Positions 42,913 through 52,636 of a stretch of 64,000 bases of DNA are shown here, in pieces. Numbering within the stretch: position 1 is the first letter of the stretch; each line of letters opens with the position of its first letter. Below the pieces are notes generated by a model, which worked only from the letters and a program-made list of their open reading frames with translations, did not search any database and was not told where the DNA came from. A program made the position numbers and the translations under genes. The DNA is from Streptomyces sp. ISL-100 (GTDB taxonomy: Bacteria; Actinomycetota; Actinomycetes; Streptomycetales; Streptomycetaceae): assembly GCF_018614615.1 (NCBI RefSeq), contig NZ_JAGGOK010000050.1:1-64000 (forward strand), written 5' to 3'.

Positions 42913-43518
42913 ATGGGTGGGTTCATGCAGCAGGCCGTCAAGGTCGTCGGAATCGGGGGGTCCTCGCGGCCGGGCTCCACCGTGGAGCAGGGGCTGCGGG
43001 TGGTGCTGGCCGAAGCGGCCCGGCTGGGTGCGGACGTCACTCTGATCGGCGGCGCCGAACTGGTCATGCCCCTCTACGATCCGCGTGCCGTGGCACTGCC
43101 GCCCGAGGCCCACCGCCTGCTGGCCGCGCTCGTCGCCGCCGACGGGGTGGTCCTCGCCAGCCCGGCGTACCACGGGACGGTGTCGGGCCTGCTGAAGAAC
43201 GGCCTCGACTACACCGAGGAGTTGCGGGAGGACGGCAGGCCGTACCTGACCGGACGCGCCGTCGGCTGTCTGTCCGTGGGGCAGGGCTGGCAGGGCGCGG
43301 TGAGCACGCTGGGCGCCCTGCGGGACGTCGTGCACGCGCTCCGGGGCTGGAGCACTCCGCTGGGAGTCGCGATGAACAGCGCGGCGGCGGGCTTCACCGC
43401 GAGCGGGGAGTACGACGACCCGCACATCCAGCAGCAGTTGACCGCGATGGCCGGCCAGGTCGTCGAGTTCGCCGAGGCGCACCGGGCCCTGCGGGCCACG
43501 GCGCTCCAGGCACGGTGA
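42913..43518 (+). CDS. NADPH-dependent FMN reductase
   Basis: About 201 aa from the ATG at 42913; the ATG at 42925 is a close alternative. Flavodoxin-like fold: FMN phosphate loop GIGGSSRPGST near the N-terminus, and SPAYHGTVSGLLKNGLDY, the hallmark of this reductase family. First gene of the long NRPS/PKS operon and coupled to the thioesterase. The same operon encodes a luciferase-like monooxygenase that needs reduced flavin, which this enzyme can supply. Confidence 0.9.
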   Translation: MGGFMQQAVKVVGIGGSSRPGSTVEQGLRVVLAEAARLGADVTLIGGAELVMPLYDPRAVALPPEAHRLLAALVAADGVVLASPAYHGTVSGLLKNGLDYTEELREDGRPYLTGRAVGCLSVGQGWQGAVSTLGALRDVVHALRGWSTPLGVAMNSAAAGFTASGEYDDPHIQQQLTAMAGQVVEFAEAHRALRATALQAR

Positions 43519-43541
43519 GGAAGGCCGGGAACCGCGGCGAC

Positions 43542-44351
43542 ATGGACGTTGAGGCGAGCTGGATCCGGTGCTTCCACCCGAAGCCGGAGGCCGCGCACAC
43601 CCTGGTCTGCTTTCCGCACGCGGGAGGTTCGGCCAGCTACTACTACGGCCTTTCGGCGGCGCTGGACGCGGACATCGAGATGCTGGTGATCCAGTACCCG
43701 GGCCGGGAGAACCGGCTGTTCGAGGAGCCCGTCGCCTCCATCGCGGCGCTGGCGGACTCCGTGAGCGAGGCGTTGTCCGCCCGGCTCGGGGCCCGGCTCG
43801 GGACAGGGCTGGGCGTACGGCCGGTCCTGTTCGGGCACAGCATGGGGGCGATCGTCGCCTTCGAGGTCGCGAGGCGGCTGGAGCGGGCGGGCGGTGGCCC
43901 GGCGCCCAAGGCGCTCGTCGCCTCGGCCTGTTCGGCCCCCTCGGACGCTCCGAACCGAGCGGAGCGCCTGGATCCGGTTGACGGGGAGCAGGACAGCGAC
44001 GTACTCGCGCGGATCCTGGGCCTGGGCGGCACCACCGAGGGGCTGGGCGAGCACACGGACCTGATGGAGCTGGTCCTCCCGGCGATACGCGCGGACCTGT
44101 CGGCCCTCGTGGCCTACCGGGCTGCCGACCAGGCCGCGGTGGGCTGCCCGGTCACGGTGTTCGTCGCTGACGGCGACTCCGAAGTGGCGGCGGACGAGGT
44201 CTGGCTGTGGGGCAGGCACACCACCGCGGGCGACGCCGAGGTGCACGTCTTCGAAGGCGATCACTTCTATCTGAGCAAGCTGCCGAAAGACTTTCTCGAT
44301 CTGCTCCAGGAAACTGTGCGCACTTCTCGCCCGGAGATCTCACCCGCATGA
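43542..44351 (+). CDS. Type II thioesterase
   Basis: About 269 aa from the ATG at 43542; a GTG at 43515 overlapping the reductase stop is possible. Alpha/beta hydrolase of the NRPS/PKS editing type: VCFPHAGGSASYY oxyanion region, nucleophile GHSMGA, an Asp in VADGDSE and His in EGDHFYL. Clears misprimed or stalled carrier proteins. Stop overlaps the next start (ATGA). Confidence 0.92.
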   Translation: MDVEASWIRCFHPKPEAAHTLVCFPHAGGSASYYYGLSAALDADIEMLVIQYPGRENRLFEEPVASIAALADSVSEALSARLGARLGTGLGVRPVLFGHSMGAIVAFEVARRLERAGGGPAPKALVASACSAPSDAPNRAERLDPVDGEQDSDVLARILGLGGTTEGLGEHTDLMELVLPAIRADLSALVAYRAADQAAVGCPVTVFVADGDSEVAADEVWLWGRHTTAGDAEVHVFEGDHFYLSKLPKDFLDLLQETVRTSRPEISPA

Positions 44352-46018
44352 ACACCATGGGATTCGTGGAAGAAGAGCTCGCCCAGATGTGGGCGGAGCT
44401 GCTGGACGTCGCCGGTGCGCCGGTGGACATGGAGTCGGGGTTCGCCGCTCTCGGCGGCGGGGCGGACGAGGCGCGGCTGCTCGCCGCCCGCATCGACGAG
44501 GAACTCGGCGCGCACGTCGCGGCGGACGGGCTGCTGGGCGCGGACACCCTGGAGGCGATGGGGCGCCTGGTGCGCGAGGCCATGGAACGGGCCAGGGCGC
44601 AATGGTCTGCGAACGGATCAGTGGGCGGCTCCGTGCTCGCGGCGCCCGCCGGGCCCCGCGCCGGGGCCCGCCAGGAGCGGCCCCAGCTGTCGTTCGCCCA
44701 GCAACGGCTGTGGTTCATGCAGCAGATCGACCCCGACACCACCCTCTACAACGTGCCGACCGTGCTGCGACTGCGCGGCGCCCTGGACCGGGCCGCCCTC
44801 GGCCGGGCCCTCGACGCCCTCGTCGCCCGCCACGAGGTGCTGCGGACGACGTACGCCGCTCCGTCCGGCCGCCCGTACCAGGTGATCGGGGACCCGGCGC
44901 CGCTGGATCTGCCGTACACGGACCTGACCGGCGCCGCCGACCCGGCGGGCGAGGCGGACCGCGTCGCGGCCGAGGAGGCCGCGGGTGTGTTCGACCTGGC
45001 CGCCGGGCCGCCGCTGCGGGCTCGGCTGGTCCGGGTCGGCGCGGACGAGTACCGGCTCATCGTGACGTTCCATCACATCGCCGTTGACGGGTGGTCGGTG
45101 GAGATCTTGTTCCGCGAGCTCGGGCAGCACTACGGGCGCGGTGACTCGCCGGCCGATGTCACCCTGCACTACGCGGATTACGCCGCCTGGCAGCGCGAGC
45201 GGCTCCAGGGAGAGACCCTGGACGCCCTCGTCCGGCACTGGCGCGGTGCGCTCGGGGACGACCCGAAGGCACTCGCCGTACCGACCGACCGGCCGCGCGG
45301 CACGACGCGGAGCTTCCGCGGCGCTGTCGCCACCCGCGAGATGTCGCCCGAACTCATGGCAGCGGTACGGGAGTTCAGCCGCCGCGAGCGTGTCACTCCG
45401 TACATGACTCTCTTCGCCGGCCTGCACACGCTGCTCGCCGGCTGGTCGGGCGCCACCGACATCACGGTCGGCACCCCCGTCGCCGGCCGGGACCGGCCCG
45501 AACTCCAGGACCTGGTCGGCTGCCTGATCAACATGGTGCCGGTACGGGTCCGGCTGGACGGCGGCCCCGGATTCCGCGAGCTCCTGAACCGGGTCCGCAC
45601 GGCGGTGCTCGACGCCTCCGCGCACCAGGAGCTGCCCTTCGACAAGCTGGTCGAGGCCCTGGTGTCCCGGCGCAGCCGCGACTTCCTGCCGGTCTTCCGG
45701 GTGATGTTCAGCTTCATCCAGGAGCGGTCGGAGCCGGTCTTCGCCGGGCTCGACGGGTGCTCCCTGGACCTCACCGGCCCGCAGGACACCGCGAAGTACG
45801 ACCTCAGCCTGTACGCGCAGGAGCGCGGCGCGGGCCTCGCTCTGACCCTTGAGTACGACACCGATCTGTTCGGTCCGGACACCCCGGCCGCGCTGCTGGC
45901 CGCCTACGAGCAGACGTTGGCGGAAGCGATGGCCCGGCCGGAGACACCGGTACTGGAGCTCGCGGCGGCCCGGTTCGGCGCCGTCGGCACTGAGAGGAAC
46001 CCCCACCGTGACCGTTGA
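44348..46018 (+). CDS. NRPS protein: inactive carrier-like domain plus condensation domain
   Basis: 556 aa. Residues 1-75 look like a carrier protein, but the phosphopantetheine site reads LGGGADEARL: Ala39 stands where the modified Ser should be, so it cannot be loaded. Residues about 105-540 are a condensation domain with an intact HHIAVDG motif, FGTPVAGR-like VGTPVAGRDRPELQDLVGCLINMVP and the normal C-terminal blocks. It ends overlapping the A-T gene by 11 bp. The dead carrier may be a docking or scaffold unit. As the first condensation enzyme of the line it would need an upstream acyl donor (for example a fatty acyl or amino acyl starter) not identified here. Confidence 0.9.
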   Translation: MNTMGFVEEELAQMWAELLDVAGAPVDMESGFAALGGGADEARLLAARIDEELGAHVAADGLLGADTLEAMGRLVREAMERARAQWSANGSVGGSVLAAPAGPRAGARQERPQLSFAQQRLWFMQQIDPDTTLYNVPTVLRLRGALDRAALGRALDALVARHEVLRTTYAAPSGRPYQVIGDPAPLDLPYTDLTGAADPAGEADRVAAEEAAGVFDLAAGPPLRARLVRVGADEYRLIVTFHHIAVDGWSVEILFRELGQHYGRGDSPADVTLHYADYAAWQRERLQGETLDALVRHWRGALGDDPKALAVPTDRPRGTTRSFRGAVATREMSPELMAAVREFSRRERVTPYMTLFAGLHTLLAGWSGATDITVGTPVAGRDRPELQDLVGCLINMVPVRVRLDGGPGFRELLNRVRTAVLDASAHQELPFDKLVEALVSRRSRDFLPVFRVMFSFIQERSEPVFAGLDGCSLDLTGPQDTAKYDLSLYAQERGAGLALTLEYDTDLFGPDTPAALLAAYEQTLAEAMARPETPVLELAAARFGAVGTERNPHRDR

Positions 46019-47927
46019 CCAAATGGCCACACACGCACCCCCGGCGACCATCGACGCGTGGTTCGCCCGGCAGGCGGCAGCGCGCGGCGACGCCGTCGCC
46101 GTGACCGGCCGCGACGGTCGGCTGACCTACCGCGAGCTGGAGCGCGACGCCAACCGGCTCGCCCACCACCTGCGCACCCTCGGCGTCGGCCCCGAAGTGC
46201 CGGTCGCCGTCTGCATGGAGCGCACCACCGGCCTGGTGACGGCGCTGCTCGCGGTGCTCAAGGCAGGCGGGGCGTACGTACCGCTCGACCCCTCCGCCCC
46301 GGACGGGCGGCTGCGCTTCACGCTCACCGATGCCAAAGCCGCTGTCCTGCTGACGGACACGGACGGGCGCGGCCTGCGCGCCGCGCACACCGTGCTGATC
46401 GGGGGACCTGGCGGCGGCGTCGACCTGACGGCGTACCCGCAGACCGCGCCCGAGGACCCCGGCACCGGCCCGGCGAGTCTCGCGTACGTCATCTACACCA
46501 GCGGGTCGACCGGCACCCCCAAGGGCGTCATGATCGAGCACCGCAATGTGACGGGCCTGCTCACCGGCGTCCGCGACCGGTTCGGCTTCGGGCCGGACGA
46601 CGTGTGGTCGATGTGCGCGTCCGCCGCGTTCGACGTCTCCGTGTGGGAGATGTGGGGCGCCTTGCTGCACGGCGGCCGGCTGGTCGTCGTACCGGACGAA
46701 GTGCGGCGCTCTCCGCAGGAGTTGCACGGGTTGCTGCACCGTGAGGGCGTCACCGTGCTCAATCAGACGCCGGCCGCCTTCCGGCAGCTCGTACGGTACG
46801 AGGAGGAGTCCGCAGCCGGTGACGGCTCCCCCGCCGGACTCGCGCTGCGGCTGGTGGTCTTCGCCGGGGAGGCGCTGCCGCCGGAGATGCTGCGGCCGTG
46901 GATCGCGCGGCACGGCGACGAGGTGCCGGTCCTGGTGAACATGTACGGGATCACCGAGACCACCGTGCACTCCACCTACCGCCGGATGACCTCGGCCGAC
47001 CTCGACGGGGCGGCGGGCAGCATGATCGGCGGCGCCATCGGCGGCTGGACGCTGGAGGTGCTCGGCGCGGACGGCGAGCGGGCGGCGGACGGCGAGGCCG
47101 GCGAGCTGTACGTCGGTGGCGCGGGCGTGGCCCGCGGCTACCTGGGCCGCCCCGCCCTCACCGCCGAGCGCTTCCTGCCCGACCCGGACGCGGCCGTGCC
47201 GGGCGCCCGCCGGTACCGCTCGGGCGACAGCGCGCGGCGCGCGGCCGGCGGCGCCGTCGGCAGCGGTTACGTCGATCACGAGTACCTGGGTCGCCTGGAC
47301 CACCAGGTGAAGATCCGCGGCTATCGCATCGAGCTCGGCGAGATCGAGAACGCGCTCACCCGCCACCCCGCCGTCCGCGACACCGTCGTGGTCGTCGACC
47401 AGGACGCGGCGGGAGCCCCGCGCCTTGTCGCGTACTGGGTCGCCGCGGCCGGGACACCGGCCGGGCCGTCCGAACTGCGCGAGCACCTGGCGCTGACACT
47501 GCCCGAGTACATGCTGCCGAATGTGTACGTGGCGCTGGAGCAGCTGCCGCTGACGCACAACGGCAAGGTCGACCGGCGCGCGCTGCCCGCCCCTGAAGCG
47601 GTACGACCCGAACTCGACGCGGAGTTCGCGGTGCCCGGCACCCCCGTCGAGAAGGCCCTCGCCGACATCTGGGCCGAGGTCCTCTCGGTCGACCGGGTCG
47701 GACTGGACGACGACTTCTTCGAACTCGGCGGCCACTCGATGCTCGCCACCGAAGCCGTGGCCCTCACCAGGGAACAGCTCGGCGTCGGCGCGACGCTGCG
47801 GCTGTTCTTCGACCGGCCGACGGTACGGGAACTCGCGAGCGCCCTGGACGAGCTGCTCGCCGTACAGCACGACACCGGTGACGACAGCCGGTCCGCATCC
47901 CACCCGCACGGGGAGAAGAACGCATGA
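46008..47927 (+). CDS. NRPS adenylation-carrier protein (A-T), Thr-like code
   Basis: 639 aa, GTG start. Complete adenylation motifs: YTSGSTGTPKGV (A3), FDVSVWEMWG (A4), NMYGITETT (A5), GRLDHQVKIRGYRIELGEIE (A8), NGKVDRRAL (A10), and a carrier domain with FFELGGHSM (active Ser). Manual alignment to the GrsA pocket gives D-V-W-N-V-A-M-V-H, close to the Thr code DFWNIGMVHK. A prediction by eye, not tested. With the preceding C protein it forms a split C-A-T module. Stop overlaps the PKS start (ATGA). Confidence 0.93.
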   Translation: MTVDQMATHAPPATIDAWFARQAAARGDAVAVTGRDGRLTYRELERDANRLAHHLRTLGVGPEVPVAVCMERTTGLVTALLAVLKAGGAYVPLDPSAPDGRLRFTLTDAKAAVLLTDTDGRGLRAAHTVLIGGPGGGVDLTAYPQTAPEDPGTGPASLAYVIYTSGSTGTPKGVMIEHRNVTGLLTGVRDRFGFGPDDVWSMCASAAFDVSVWEMWGALLHGGRLVVVPDEVRRSPQELHGLLHREGVTVLNQTPAAFRQLVRYEEESAAGDGSPAGLALRLVVFAGEALPPEMLRPWIARHGDEVPVLVNMYGITETTVHSTYRRMTSADLDGAAGSMIGGAIGGWTLEVLGADGERAADGEAGELYVGGAGVARGYLGRPALTAERFLPDPDAAVPGARRYRSGDSARRAAGGAVGSGYVDHEYLGRLDHQVKIRGYRIELGEIENALTRHPAVRDTVVVVDQDAAGAPRLVAYWVAAAGTPAGPSELREHLALTLPEYMLPNVYVALEQLPLTHNGKVDRRALPAPEAVRPELDAEFAVPGTPVEKALADIWAEVLSVDRVGLDDDFFELGGHSMLATEAVALTREQLGVGATLRLFFDRPTVRELASALDELLAVQHDTGDDSRSASHPHGEKNA

Positions 47928-50900
47928 CGTACGAGACGGATCTGCCACTGCCCGAGCAGGCCGTGGCCATCATCGCAATGAGCGGACGCTTCCCGGGCGC
48001 CGCGGACGTCGACGAGCTGTGGCGCATGGTGGCGGCGGGCGAGGAGGGGCGTACGTCCTACTCCGACGAGGAGCTGGCGGCGGCCGGGGTTTCCGAGGAG
48101 CTGCTGAGCGACCCGGCGTACGTGAAGTCCGGTTTCCCGGTGGACGGGTTCGACCGGTTCGACGCCGACTTCTTCGGTGTGACCCGGTCTGAGGCCGAAC
48201 TCATGGACCCGCAGCACCGGTTGCTGCTTGAGACCGCCTGGCAGGCGCTGGAGCGCGCCGGTTACCCGGCCAAGGATTTCGAGGGGCGGACCGGTGTGTT
48301 CGCCGGCACGTCGGGGAGCGGCTACCTCCAGGAGCGGATCGCCTCGCGCGGCGGCGTCGGCGACGGCCGGATATCGGACGAGATCCAGGTGGCGATCGGC
48401 AACGACCCCGGCATGCTGGCGCTGCGGGTCTCGTACAAGCTCGGTCTGACCGGGCCGAGCTTCACCGTGCAGAGTGCGTGTTCGTCGTCGCTGGTGACGG
48501 TCCATCTGGCGGTGCAGTCGCTGCTCAGCCGCGAGTCCGACCTGGCGCTGGCGGGCGGTGTCGCGGTGCGCGAGTTCGAGCCGCGCGGCTACCGGTACGA
48601 GGAGGGCGCGATCCTCTCGACGGACGGCCACTGCCGGCCGTTCGACGCGGATGCTTCCGGGACTGTCTCCGGTGACGGTGTGGCCCTCGTGGTGCTCAAG
48701 CGGCTGGAGGACGCGGTCGCTGACGGCGACCACATCCACGCGGTGATCCGCGGCAGCGCGGTCAACAACGACGGCTCGGCCAAGATCGGCTTCACCGCCC
48801 CGTCGCCGCACGGCCAGGCCGAGGTGATCGCGGAGGCGCTGGCGGTCGCCGGGGTCGGGGCGCGTACGGTCCAGTACGTCGAGGCGCACGGCACCGCGAC
48901 CCCGCTCGGAGACCCGATCGAAGTCCAGGCGCTGACGGAGGCGTTCGGCCCGGACGCTGCCGCCGGGTCGGTCTACCTGGGCTCCGTGAAGTCGAACATC
49001 GGCCACCTGGACGCGGCGGCCGGTGTCGCGGGCCTGATCAAGGCGACGCTGGCACTGGAGCACCGCTTCATCCCGCCGACGGCCCACTTCCGTAGCCCGA
49101 ACCCGCGCCTCTCCCTGGACAAGGGGCCGTTCCGGGTCAACGCGGAGGGTGTGCCGTGGCCGGATACGGAGACGGCGCCGCGCGCCGGGGTGAGTGCGTT
49201 CGGCATCGGCGGCACCAACGCCCACGTGATCCTTGAGGCGGCGCCGGTCGCGGCGCGGGCGGACGGTGAGACCGACGCCGACTGGCAGGTGCTGCCGCTG
49301 TCGGCCCGTACGCCCGAAGCCCTGGACGCTGCCGCCGCGCGTCTCGCGACGGCTCTCAGGGGGGAGGGGGCCGGGCGGAACGCCGTGGGGGACGACGCCA
49401 CTGCGGGCAGGCACGACTCGGCGTACGACGCCGTCGGGCTCGGCGACGTCGCGTACACCCTGCAGCTCGGGCGGGCCGGCTTCCCGTATCGGCGTACGGT
49501 CGTCGCCAAGGGCCGTGCCGGCGCCGTCGACGCGCTGGAGCGGTCCGCAGCCGGCGTGGCCGCCGCGGCGGACACCGCGCCCGACGTCGTGTTCGTCTTC
49601 CCGGGGCAAGGTGCCCAGTACGCGGGCATGGGCGCCGAGTTGTACCGCACCGAGCCGGTGTTCCGTGACGCGCTCGACCGGTGCGCCGGGATACTCCTGC
49701 CGTACCTCGGCTGGGACGTGCGCGAGGTGGCGTTCGCCACCGGCGGGGACGGGGACCGGGCGAAGGAGCGGCTGCGCCAGACCCTCTACACCCAGCCCAC
49801 CGTCTTCAGCATCGACTACGCCGTCGCCCAGCTGCTGATGTCGTGGGGCGTACGCCCCGACGCGATGACCGGGCACAGCCTCGGCGAGCTCGTATCGGCG
49901 TGCCTGTCCGGGGTGTTCAGCCTGGAGGACGCCCTGCGCGTCGTCGCCCGGCGCGCCACGCTCATGCAGGACCTGGCCCCCGGACGGATGCTGTCCGCAC
50001 TGCTGGACGAGGCGTCCCTGACCAAGGCGCTGGACGGCCTGAGCGCCACCGTCGCCGCCGTCAACGCGCCGGCCTCCTGCGTCGTCGCCGGTACGCCCGA
50101 GGAGGTCGCCGAGGCCCGCCGGGTGCTCGAGGCGCAGGGAGTGTCCGTACGGGAGCTCGATACCTCGCATGCCTTCCACACCGCGCTGGTCGAGCCGGCC
50201 CTGCCCGGTCTCGCCGAGGTGCTGCGTTCGGTGCGGCTGAACACGCCGCAGATCCCCTTCCTGTCCAACGTGACGGGCACGTGGATCACCGACGAACAGG
50301 CCACCGACCCCGACTACTGGGTGTCCCACACCCGCGCGCCTGTCCGCTTCTCCGACGGGATCACCGCCCTTGCCGAGCGCGGTGATGTGGTCCTCGTCGA
50401 GGCCGGGCCCGGCAGCCAGCTCAGCGGGCTCGTGCGGATCCACCCGGAGCCGTCGCCCGTCGTCACCCTGCTGCGCAAGCCGCGCGGCGAGGCCGAGGAG
50501 CAGTCCGCCGAGGCCCGCACCGTACGCGAGGGGCTGGCCGAGCTGTGGCGACACGGTGTGGCCATCGACTGGGCTGCTCTGCACGGCGACCGGGCCCGCC
50601 GCCGGGTGCCGCTGCCCGCCTACCCCTTCGAGGGCCGCAGTTACCTGCTGCCCAAGCCGGAGGCCACCGCCGGCGCCGGGAACGTACGTACCGACCCCAA
50701 GCGGTGGACGTACGCCCCCGTCTGGCACCGCGCGCCCCTCCCGCAGGCGGACGAGCCGGACACAGAGGGTCCGCTCAGCTGGCTCGTCCTCGCGGACGGC
50801 GCCGGTCTCACCGACGGGCTGACCGCCGCCCTGCGCGAGCGCGGCCACACCGTGACCACCGTGCGCAAGGCAGCCGCGTACGCCCGCACCTCCGACCACG

Positions 50901-52636
50901 CCTTCGACGCCGACCCCGCCGACGCGGGCCATCTCGGCCAGATCGTCAAGGAGCTGCGGCAGGCGGGCGCGGCCCCGGACCGTGTGCTGGACGCCTGGGC
51001 CGTGACGGGTGAAGGGGAGGACCGCGGTGATGCGGTACGCCGTTACGCCACCGGCCTGGACACCGGTTTCCACAGCCTCGTCTCCCTCGCTCAGGCGCTC
51101 GGCGAGACCGGTGAGGACCGCCCGGTGCGGATCGACGTCCTCACCGACAGCCTCCAGGACGCGCACGGGACGGCCGTGGTGCGGCCCGAGCGGGCCACGC
51201 TGTACGGCGCGGTCACCGTCCTGCCGCAGGAGTACGCCTGGCTGACCTGCCGCAGCGTCGACGTCATCCTCCCCGCTGACGACGACGCCGCCGCCCGCAC
51301 CCGCCTCACCGCGCAGCTCGGCGCCGAACTCGCGGGCGCGGGGCGCGAGAACCTCGTCGCCTACCGGGGCGCCCAGCGCCTCCTGCGGGCCTTCGCGCCG
51401 GTCGAGCTGGCCGCCGTACCCACCGGGCGGGCCTGGCGCGAGGGCGCCGGGTACCTCGTCACCGGCGCGTCCGGCGAGACCGGCCTGGCCTTCGCCGAAC
51501 AGATCGCCGCGAGCGGGGCCAGGGCCGTGCTTGTCGGCGACCCGGACTTCCCTGCCGAGAGCGAGTGGGACGCCTGGCAGTCCGGCGCGACCGGTGACGA
51601 CGACCGCGTACGCGACCGGGTCACCCGGCTCGCCGCACTGCGCGCCGCCCACCCTGACACCGTCGCCTACCGCACCGCCGACCTGGCCGACCCCGGCCAG
51701 GCGCGCGCCACCGTCGAGGAGGCCCGTAGCGTGCTGGACGCCGTCAACGGCGTACTGCACCTCGCCGACGACCGGGGCTCCGGCCTGACGGCGCTCAAGA
51801 CACGCGACGACTTCGACGCCGTACTGGCGGCGCGGGTGAAGTCGACCCTGCTGCTGGACGAGCTGCTGGCCGGTGACGGGCTCGACTTCTTCCTCACCGC
51901 GTCGGCCACCACCGGCATCGTCGGTGGCTTCGGCCAGGCCGAGAACTGCGCGGCCTCCACCTTCCTCGACGCGTTCGCCCAGGCGGCCACCGCCGCCGGC
52001 CGGCCCACTGTCACCGTCGACTGGTCCCAGTGGGACTGGGACGACTGGTTCGAGCAGCAGATGGCGGGCCTGCCGGAAGTGCGGGAGCTGTACGAGCGGC
52101 TGCGCCTTTCCCAGGGCATCCCGGCCGCCGACGGCCTGGCACTCGCGCGGGCGGCCCTGTCCGGCGGGCTCCCGCAGGTCGTGGTCTCCAGGGCCGACTT
52201 CCAGGACGTACTGGCCGACCAGTCCGGTCTGACCGCGACCTCGTTCACCGACTCGCTCGGCGGCGGCCGCACCCGTACCGACGACGACTGGGACCCGGCG
52301 ACGGTGTGGCCGGACGACGAACTCGCCCAGTCCGTGGCCCGGGTGTGGCACGAGATGCTCGGCGTCTCGCCGATCGGACCCGACGACGACTTCTACGACC
52401 TGGGCGGCAACTCGCTGTTCGCCATTCAGATCGTCGGGCGGCTGCGGCAGGCCCACGGCGACTTCCCCATGAGCGCCGTATTCGAGGCGCCGACCGTTCC
52501 GGGGCTGGCGGCCGCGATCCGCTCCCACCAGGCCGAATCGATCGGTCTGGACGAGTTCGAGGCACTGCTGCGCGAGGTCGAGAGCCTCTCCGCCGGCGAG
52601 GCCGAGGCAAAGCTGAAGGGTGACGACCATGTCTGA
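47924..52636 (+). CDS. Type I PKS module KS-AT-KR(inactive)-ACP
   Basis: 1570 aa. KS (about 10-440): active Cys in QSACSSSL (about 186), EAHGTATPLGD and KSNIGHLDAAAG. AT (about 545-850): GQGAQ, GHSLGE and HAFH, the malonyl-CoA pattern. KR region (about 915-1440): nucleotide loop TGASGETG, but the catalytic block reads LTASATTGIVGGFGQAENCAAS; the Ser is replaced and the Tyr is Asn (about 1341). ACP: LGGNSL with Ser at about 1497. The C-terminus (EALLREVESLSAGEAEAKL) resembles docking motifs of hybrid lines. It should add one malonate and leave the beta-keto group unreduced. Confidence 0.93.
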   Translation: MTYETDLPLPEQAVAIIAMSGRFPGAADVDELWRMVAAGEEGRTSYSDEELAAAGVSEELLSDPAYVKSGFPVDGFDRFDADFFGVTRSEAELMDPQHRLLLETAWQALERAGYPAKDFEGRTGVFAGTSGSGYLQERIASRGGVGDGRISDEIQVAIGNDPGMLALRVSYKLGLTGPSFTVQSACSSSLVTVHLAVQSLLSRESDLALAGGVAVREFEPRGYRYEEGAILSTDGHCRPFDADASGTVSGDGVALVVLKRLEDAVADGDHIHAVIRGSAVNNDGSAKIGFTAPSPHGQAEVIAEALAVAGVGARTVQYVEAHGTATPLGDPIEVQALTEAFGPDAAAGSVYLGSVKSNIGHLDAAAGVAGLIKATLALEHRFIPPTAHFRSPNPRLSLDKGPFRVNAEGVPWPDTETAPRAGVSAFGIGGTNAHVILEAAPVAARADGETDADWQVLPLSARTPEALDAAAARLATALRGEGAGRNAVGDDATAGRHDSAYDAVGLGDVAYTLQLGRAGFPYRRTVVAKGRAGAVDALERSAAGVAAAADTAPDVVFVFPGQGAQYAGMGAELYRTEPVFRDALDRCAGILLPYLGWDVREVAFATGGDGDRAKERLRQTLYTQPTVFSIDYAVAQLLMSWGVRPDAMTGHSLGELVSACLSGVFSLEDALRVVARRATLMQDLAPGRMLSALLDEASLTKALDGLSATVAAVNAPASCVVAGTPEEVAEARRVLEAQGVSVRELDTSHAFHTALVEPALPGLAEVLRSVRLNTPQIPFLSNVTGTWITDEQATDPDYWVSHTRAPVRFSDGITALAERGDVVLVEAGPGSQLSGLVRIHPEPSPVVTLLRKPRGEAEEQSAEARTVREGLAELWRHGVAIDWAALHGDRARRRVPLPAYPFEGRSYLLPKPEATAGAGNVRTDPKRWTYAPVWHRAPLPQADEPDTEGPLSWLVLADGAGLTDGLTAALRERGHTVTTVRKAAAYARTSDHAFDADPADAGHLGQIVKELRQAGAAPDRVLDAWAVTGEGEDRGDAVRRYATGLDTGFHSLVSLAQALGETGEDRPVRIDVLTDSLQDAHGTAVVRPERATLYGAVTVLPQEYAWLTCRSVDVILPADDDAAARTRLTAQLGAELAGAGRENLVAYRGAQRLLRAFAPVELAAVPTGRAWREGAGYLVTGASGETGLAFAEQIAASGARAVLVGDPDFPAESEWDAWQSGATGDDDRVRDRVTRLAALRAAHPDTVAYRTADLADPGQARATVEEARSVLDAVNGVLHLADDRGSGLTALKTRDDFDAVLAARVKSTLLLDELLAGDGLDFFLTASATTGIVGGFGQAENCAASTFLDAFAQAATAAGRPTVTVDWSQWDWDDWFEQQMAGLPEVRELYERLRLSQGIPAADGLALARAALSGGLPQVVVSRADFQDVLADQSGLTATSFTDSLGGGRTRTDDDWDPATVWPDDELAQSVARVWHEMLGVSPIGPDDDFYDLGGNSLFAIQIVGRLRQAHGDFPMSAVFEAPTVPGLAAAIRSHQAESIGLDEFEALLREVESLSAGEAEAKLKGDDHV

